A model generated the notes under the pieces. That model saw only the letters and a list, made by a program, of their open reading frames with translations, searched no databases and was not told where the DNA came from. From Chloroflexota bacterium (GTDB lineage: Bacteria > Chloroflexota > Dehalococcoidia > Plut-88900): a DNA stretch of 17,246 nt. Positions 14,158 through 17,246 of the stretch are shown here, piece after piece (the first letter of the stretch is position 1; every line of letters starts with the position of its first letter). The stretch is taken from NCBI GenBank assembly GCA_022566235.1, contig JADFJI010000010.1, positions 1 to 17,246 of the forward strand, in the 5' to 3' direction. The translations under genes were made by a program, and so were the position numbers.

Positions 14158-14390
14158 TAAGGAGGCCATCGTAATGACCACGGGGCGGCCCTATTATGGA
14201 CCCGCGATCTCAGGCCAGGCAGCGTAGCGGCTGGCTGCCGTTATAGGTGATCATCTCGGCTATAATTGGCGGGAGGTCAAGTTTTACGCCCAGGGGCTCG
14301 CCTCGGATTTCGGAGTAGGCGCGGTGCAGAGGAGTATAATTCTGCGGGAGAAAATATGCAGGGAAGAGACGCATTGAAAGGGAAGATGAC
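14158..14390 (+). other. Gap between amidase and MaoC-like genes, with orphan ribosome-binding site and 17-codon ORF
   Basis: A near-perfect Shine-Dalgarno AAGGAGG (14159-14165) stands eight bases before ATG 14174, but that frame stops after 17 codons (MTTGRPYYGPAISGQAA, TAG at 14225-14227). The frame is then open again to about 14377 without resembling a known family. A GGCAGC/GCTGCC inverted repeat (14218-14223 with 14234-14239) straddles the TAG. Two TATAAT hexamers lie downstream, at about 14261 and 14335. It could hold a leader peptide with attenuator, a decayed gene start, or nothing functional. Confidence 0.4.
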
Positions 14391-14804
14391 TTGGTAGTAC
14401 ACGAAAGGATAGATGCCGGGCCGATGGAGGCGCTTGTGACGCCTGATATGGTAAAGAGGTGGGCTGAGATCACGGGCGATGAAGAGCTTCTACGAGCGGG
14501 TGCCGAGGCCCTAGTGCCGCCGGCCCTCCTCTTCAGCCTGAGCGTTAGGCTGAGAAAAAGTATCGAGAGAAGGTCATCCTCTGGCGGTGACGATGCGGTC
14601 CAAGCCCAGTACAGGATGGAGACCCGCAGACCGATACGCGCGGGAGAGAGGCTCACGGTCACGGGACAGCTGCTCCGTCGTTACATAAAGCGAGAGCGGG
14701 AATATTCGGTGTGGGACATCCGCTTTAGAGATGAGACGGGAAAGGAAGTGGCCTGCTATCGGGAGGAAGGCCTTGAGACTTATCAAAAGGTGGGTGAGAG
14801 ATGA
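14391..14804 (+). CDS. MaoC-like single-hotdog protein, subunit 1 (lacks catalytic His)
   Basis: 137 residues from a TTG start at 14391, with AAAGGG eight bases upstream; an in-frame stop at 14337-14339 limits any extension. The sequence VKRWAEITGDEELLRAGAEALVPPALLF matches the N-terminal hydratase-dehydratase (FAS1-DH/MaoC) pattern. The Asp of G-D is present (Asp30), but the His expected five residues later is Arg35. RRPIRAGERLTVTGQL is the usual 'P-x-x-x-G-D/E-x-L' beta strand region. Alone it probably cannot hydrate an enoyl-CoA. Its stop overlaps the start of the next hotdog gene by four bases (ATGA), a sign of coupled translation and a heterodimer. Confidence 0.7.
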   Translation: MVVHERIDAGPMEALVTPDMVKRWAEITGDEELLRAGAEALVPPALLFSLSVRLRKSIERRSSSGGDDAVQAQYRMETRRPIRAGERLTVTGQLLRRYIKREREYSVWDIRFRDETGKEVACYREEGLETYQKVGER

Positions 14805-15244
14805 AAAAAGCCACTAAAGACATGCTCATTGGCTCCAAGCTGCCGACCGATCCTTTCAATCTCAGCAGAGAGAGCATCGCGTCCTTCCACTATATGATAA
14901 GCGGCATCGAGGCCTCCGATAATGACATTAAGGATAGCATCCATCTCGATCCCGAGTTCGCAAGAAGCGTCGGCCTGCCCGATGTGATTGCCGATGGAGC
15001 TCAAACCAGCGCTGAGATTTCACGCATCTTGACGGACTATTTCGGCGACGGCTTCCTCGAAGGAGGCTGTCTGTTCACTAAGTTCATCAAACCCGTGTAT
15101 CCCGACTACACCTTAAAGGTAGATATACAGATCGAGTGCAAGTCAGAAGAGGGCGACGCCGTTCGTTACGATATGGATATCTCTTGTACCAACCAGGATG
15201 ACCTGCTGGTCCTTGTTGGAAATGCCACCGCCTGGGTACGTTAG
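14801..15244 (+). CDS. MaoC-like single-hotdog protein, subunit 2 (His present)
   Basis: 147 residues. The hydratase-type active-site region is EASDNDIKDSIHLDPEFARSV: His48 and Asp50 sit in the conserved IHxDPExAR context. The acidic partner is Asp40 or Asp45, and the usual D-x4-H spacing is not kept. VIADGAQTSAEISRIL is the central hotdog helix, and FIKPVYPDYTLKVD is the usual strand pair after it. Together with the upstream protein it would make a two-chain enoyl-CoA hydratase or hydroxyacyl-CoA dehydratase, acting on a CoA ester made by the CoA-transferases. The substrate is unknown. ATG 14801 overlaps the previous stop, with AGGTGG upstream. Confidence 0.75.
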   Translation: MKKATKDMLIGSKLPTDPFNLSRESIASFHYMISGIEASDNDIKDSIHLDPEFARSVGLPDVIADGAQTSAEISRILTDYFGDGFLEGGCLFTKFIKPVYPDYTLKVDIQIECKSEEGDAVRYDMDISCTNQDDLLVLVGNATAWVR

Positions 15245-15316
15245 CCTCCAAAAGGCCATTGAATTAGCCTGCGCCAGTCCCGAGACCCACCCTGGCCCCG
15301 CAGATCAGCACCTCAC

Positions 15317-15346
15317 TCGACCACGTGGGCGTCATGCTATTATAAT
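15317..15346 (+). promoter_or_regulatory. Candidate promoter of the P19-like lipoprotein, leaderless, with CCACGTGG palindrome
   Basis: TATAAT (15341-15346) is preceded by TCGACC (15317-15322) with an 18-base spacer. Six bases separate the -10 from ATG 15353, so the transcript should start at the AUG, and no Shine-Dalgarno sequence is present. An 8-bp palindrome CCACGTGG (15321-15328) overlaps the -35 edge and the spacer, where a repressor could bind. Confidence 0.5.
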
Positions 15347-15352
15347 GCGCCC

Positions 15353-15892
15353 ATGCGAATACGATTGTCCTTGCCCCTTGGCCTCATTGTTGGCGTCTTG
15401 CTGCTAGCTGTGGCCTGTGGTGGCGGTGACGAAACCCCACCCCCAACCGCAGCCCCGCCTCGAACCCCGGTCCCGGGTGTGGAGCAATCGGTGGCCCAGA
15501 CCGAATCCTACAGGATTGAGATCTGGACCGGGCCAGCGCTTACCATGATGGCGATGATGGAGGCCTTTCCGATAATGTCTACGCTGGATGGGGGGCAGCC
15601 GGTCAACCGGCATATTGAAGTCCACCTCTACGATGTGAACACCGGAGAGGATATGATGTCTTTGATTCCCGTTGTAAGGATTACAAACCAGGCGACAGGA
15701 GTAACACGGGAACTCCCGGGTGATCAGGAGATAGGCATTTCAGATGGGGTGTCTTTTGTTACAGCATGTCTGATATCAGAACATCGTCAGATCGAGCCCC
15801 ACTTCGGTGACAACATCTATCTTCCGGATGGCAAATACACTGTCACCGTCGATATCACCGGTGAAACCGCATCCATTGAAATCTCCCTTTGA
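15353..15892 (+). CDS. Lipoprotein resembling P19/Tp34 (Fe2+ transport-type periplasmic metal-binding) proteins
   Basis: 179 residues. Residues 1-21 are a lipoprotein signal with lipobox AVAC, Cys22, then GGGDE and a short Pro/Thr-rich linker to about residue 45. The mature part fits the all-beta P19/Tp34 family: an early Met cluster (ALTMMAMMEAFPIM), NRHIEVHLYDVNTGE with two histidines in a strand, and EPHFGDNIYLPDGKYTVTV near the C-terminus, similar to the 'H-Y-G-x-N ... G-x-Y-x-V' ending of that family. Those proteins bind iron or copper at the cell surface and work with a permease. No permease is nearby. The family call is by pattern only and moderately sure; that it is a lipoprotein is clear. 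Confidence 0.7.
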   Translation: MRIRLSLPLGLIVGVLLLAVACGGGDETPPPTAAPPRTPVPGVEQSVAQTESYRIEIWTGPALTMMAMMEAFPIMSTLDGGQPVNRHIEVHLYDVNTGEDMMSLIPVVRITNQATGVTRELPGDQEIGISDGVSFVTACLISEHRQIEPHFGDNIYLPDGKYTVTVDITGETASIEISL

Positions 15893-15979
15893 GGCGTGGG
15901 AAACAAGCCCCAAAGCGGGCAAACCGAGAAGATACACCCTTGGAAGTGTAAACATTGAACGAAAACAAGGAGGATACCA

Positions 15980-16270
15980 ATGGCAGCTTGGCTTTTTGTG
16001 TCGATTCAGAGCGTTAACGATCCAGCCGGCTTCGGGGAATACCGGCAGCTCGCTGGAGCTACCCTGGCGAAATACGGCGGCAAACTTCTTGGCGGCGGCG
16101 ACAAGATTGAAGTTATGGACGGCGATTGGTCTCCCGCGTTCGTGGGAGCAGTTGAGTTCGAGAGCCTTGCCAAGGCCAAGGAATGGTACAACTCTCCTGA
16201 GTACCAAGCGGTACTGCCAAAGCGGTTGAACACCACAAATGGCGGCGTTGTCTTCGTGGACGGCGGTTAA
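15980..16270 (+). CDS. DUF1330 family protein
   Basis: 96 residues, the usual length for this family of small dimeric alpha-beta barrels. Visible marks are VNDPAGFGEYRQLAG at the N-terminus, a central GGKLLGGGDKIEVMDGDW, and EFESLAKAKEWYNSPEYQAVLPKR, the family's 'S-x-x-x-A-x-x-W-Y-x-S-x-E-Y' helix. No catalytic residue is established for the family, so the role is unknown. A strong AAGGAGG lies six bases before ATG 15980. It stands 87 bases after the lipoprotein and may be co-transcribed with it. It ends convergently 32 bases from the ornithine-cyclodeaminase-like gene. Confidence 0.88.
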   Translation: MAAWLFVSIQSVNDPAGFGEYRQLAGATLAKYGGKLLGGGDKIEVMDGDWSPAFVGAVEFESLAKAKEWYNSPEYQAVLPKRLNTTNGGVVFVDGG

Positions 16271-16302
16271 CCCCCTTCACCATCCGCCGGTCTCATCGTA
16301 AG

Positions 16303-17244
16303 CTAGAATTGGAACTCCGTTCCGATGTTGCGTTGGATGGCCTGCTCGTATACATATTGGGCAGTGCCGATGTCTTGAATTGACAGCCCAACGCTCTTAA
16401 AGAACGTGACCTCCTGGTCTGATTCCCTGCCAATCTTTACTCCGGTAACCAGCTCTCCCAGCTCAGCATAGATATCCTTGGCGGAAAGAGCACCCTCGGC
16501 GATTGGGATCCTCAGGTCTCCTGCCTCTGCAAGGCAGGCCGGGATGTGGTCGCATACGATTTTGGCCCGCACTATAGTCCTTGTGTCCAGCTCCCTTGCG
16601 TGGGGCAAATGGGCGCCAACGCCGTTGATGTGGGTCCCAGGCTTTATCCATTGCCACTGCACAATTGGCGTTTCCGACGTAGTTGCAAGGGCCAGGATGT
16701 CAGCGCTTTCAACCACCTGACGAGGGTTTCCCGCCACCTCTACGGGGATGCCCAGTTGCCGACCGATCTCCTCCGCAAACCTCTCCTGCTGTTCCCGAGG
16801 GTTGGTGGAGTAGCACAGGGCTTTATCGAGCTTGCGCACCACGGCTATGGCCCAGAGCTGGGTGCGGGCCTGGACCCCAGTCCCCAAAACGCCGGCAACC
16901 CGGGCGTCGTTTCTTGCCAGCAGCTTGGTGGCGAGACCAGAGATGGCTCCAGTACGCATGGCGGTGATGTATGACCCATCCATAACGCAAATGACGCGTC
17001 CGGTGTCGCTATCCATCAGCATGATGGTGGCCAGTGTGCTGGGCAGGTCCCATTTCAACGGGTTGTCTTTGTAGACCGTTACTGCCTTGATGCCCAGTGC
17101 GCCCGCCTTCTTCAGATGCGCCGGCATGAATGCGTACCATCCGTTGTGTTCCGGGTCGGTCACCGCGATCCGCTGGGGCATCAGCGATGTTCCCGCGGCC
17201 AGCTCGGAGAACGCCTCCTCCATCAGCTGTATAGTCTGCTCCAT
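16303..17244 (-). CDS. Ornithine cyclodeaminase/mu-crystallin family protein (5' end probably outside window)
   Basis: 313 residues visible. The family's NAD-binding core is clear: VMDGSYITAMRTGAISGLATKLLAR, then GVLGTGVQARTQLWAI (Gly-rich loop at about 121-126). Lys53 in GIKAVTVYKDNP and Arg97 in MRTGA match conserved active-site positions. SVGLSIQDIGTAQYVYEQA is the usual C-terminal segment. Members convert ornithine to proline, act as alanine dehydrogenases or reduce cyclic imines, and sequence alone does not separate them. ATG 17242-17244 lies two bases from the window edge. The family normally has some 20 more residues before this 'ME-AF' helix, so the true start is probably beyond the edge. 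Confidence 0.88.
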   Translation of the reverse strand: MEQTIQLMEEAFSELAAGTSLMPQRIAVTDPEHNGWYAFMPAHLKKAGALGIKAVTVYKDNPLKWDLPSTLATIMLMDSDTGRVICVMDGSYITAMRTGAISGLATKLLARNDARVAGVLGTGVQARTQLWAIAVVRKLDKALCYSTNPREQQERFAEEIGRQLGIPVEVAGNPRQVVESADILALATTSETPIVQWQWIKPGTHINGVGAHLPHARELDTRTIVRAKIVCDHIPACLAEAGDLRIPIAEGALSAKDIYAELGELVTGVKIGRESDQEVTFFKSVGLSIQDIGTAQYVYEQAIQRNIGTEFQF

Positions 17245-17246
17245 GG

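Noticed and set aside
1..17246. tRNA, rRNA, CRISPR array or insertion sequence
   Set aside because: None was found by eye: no regular repeat-spacer pattern, no T-loop-like GTTCGAATC context with a cloverleaf, and no transposase motif.

Overview
The window looks like a piece of a Chloroflexota genome, most plausibly a SAR202/Dehalococcoidia-type lineage. This is an inference from style, not from a marker gene. Two lipoproteins have 'ACGGG' lipoboxes followed by Pro/Thr-rich linkers. The gene mix is dominated by family III CoA-transferases, amidase, MaoC-like proteins, a DUF1330 protein, an ornithine-cyclodeaminase relative and a cytoplasmic-type molybdoenzyme. There is no rRNA, tRNA, CRISPR array or recognisable transposase.

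Left part, minus strand (1-8324). Reading leftwards from 8324 there is a two-gene respiratory module: a four-cluster ferredoxin fused to an NrfD-type membrane anchor, then a 984-residue Mo-bisPGD oxidoreductase. Next comes a homocysteine S-methyltransferase-family gene. Last is a large lipoprotein locus (2641 to beyond base 1) made of a signal peptide, a Pro-rich linker, a FecR-like domain, and a 515-codon acidic tail with about 14 'D-E-x-G' repeats. This locus is broken twice: by an in-frame TAG inside the FecR domain, and by a one-base frameshift in a run of ten G. The repeat tail has no stop in the window and continues past its left edge.

Middle (8325-10188). A 441-base intergenic region holds an imperfect ~70-85 bp direct repeat and a 10-bp long-range inverted repeat directly upstream of a small cupin gene. 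The cupin converges with a metallophosphoesterase-like gene whose active-site motifs are altered.

Right part, plus strand (10189-16270). A probable catabolic cluster carries two tandem family III CoA-transferases (the second lacks the catalytic Asp), an amidase-signature hydrolase, a 233-base gap with an orphan strong ribosome-binding site, and two overlapping single-hotdog MaoC-like proteins. It is followed by a separately promoted P19/Tp34-like lipoprotein and a DUF1330 protein. The window ends inside a minus-strand ornithine cyclodeaminase/mu-crystallin-family gene.

The CoA-transferase/amidase/MaoC set suggests CoA activation and hydration of an amide- or acid-containing organic compound, with substrate unknown. 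The Mo/FeS/NrfD complex would pass electrons to or from the quinone pool. All functional assignments rest on motifs read by eye.
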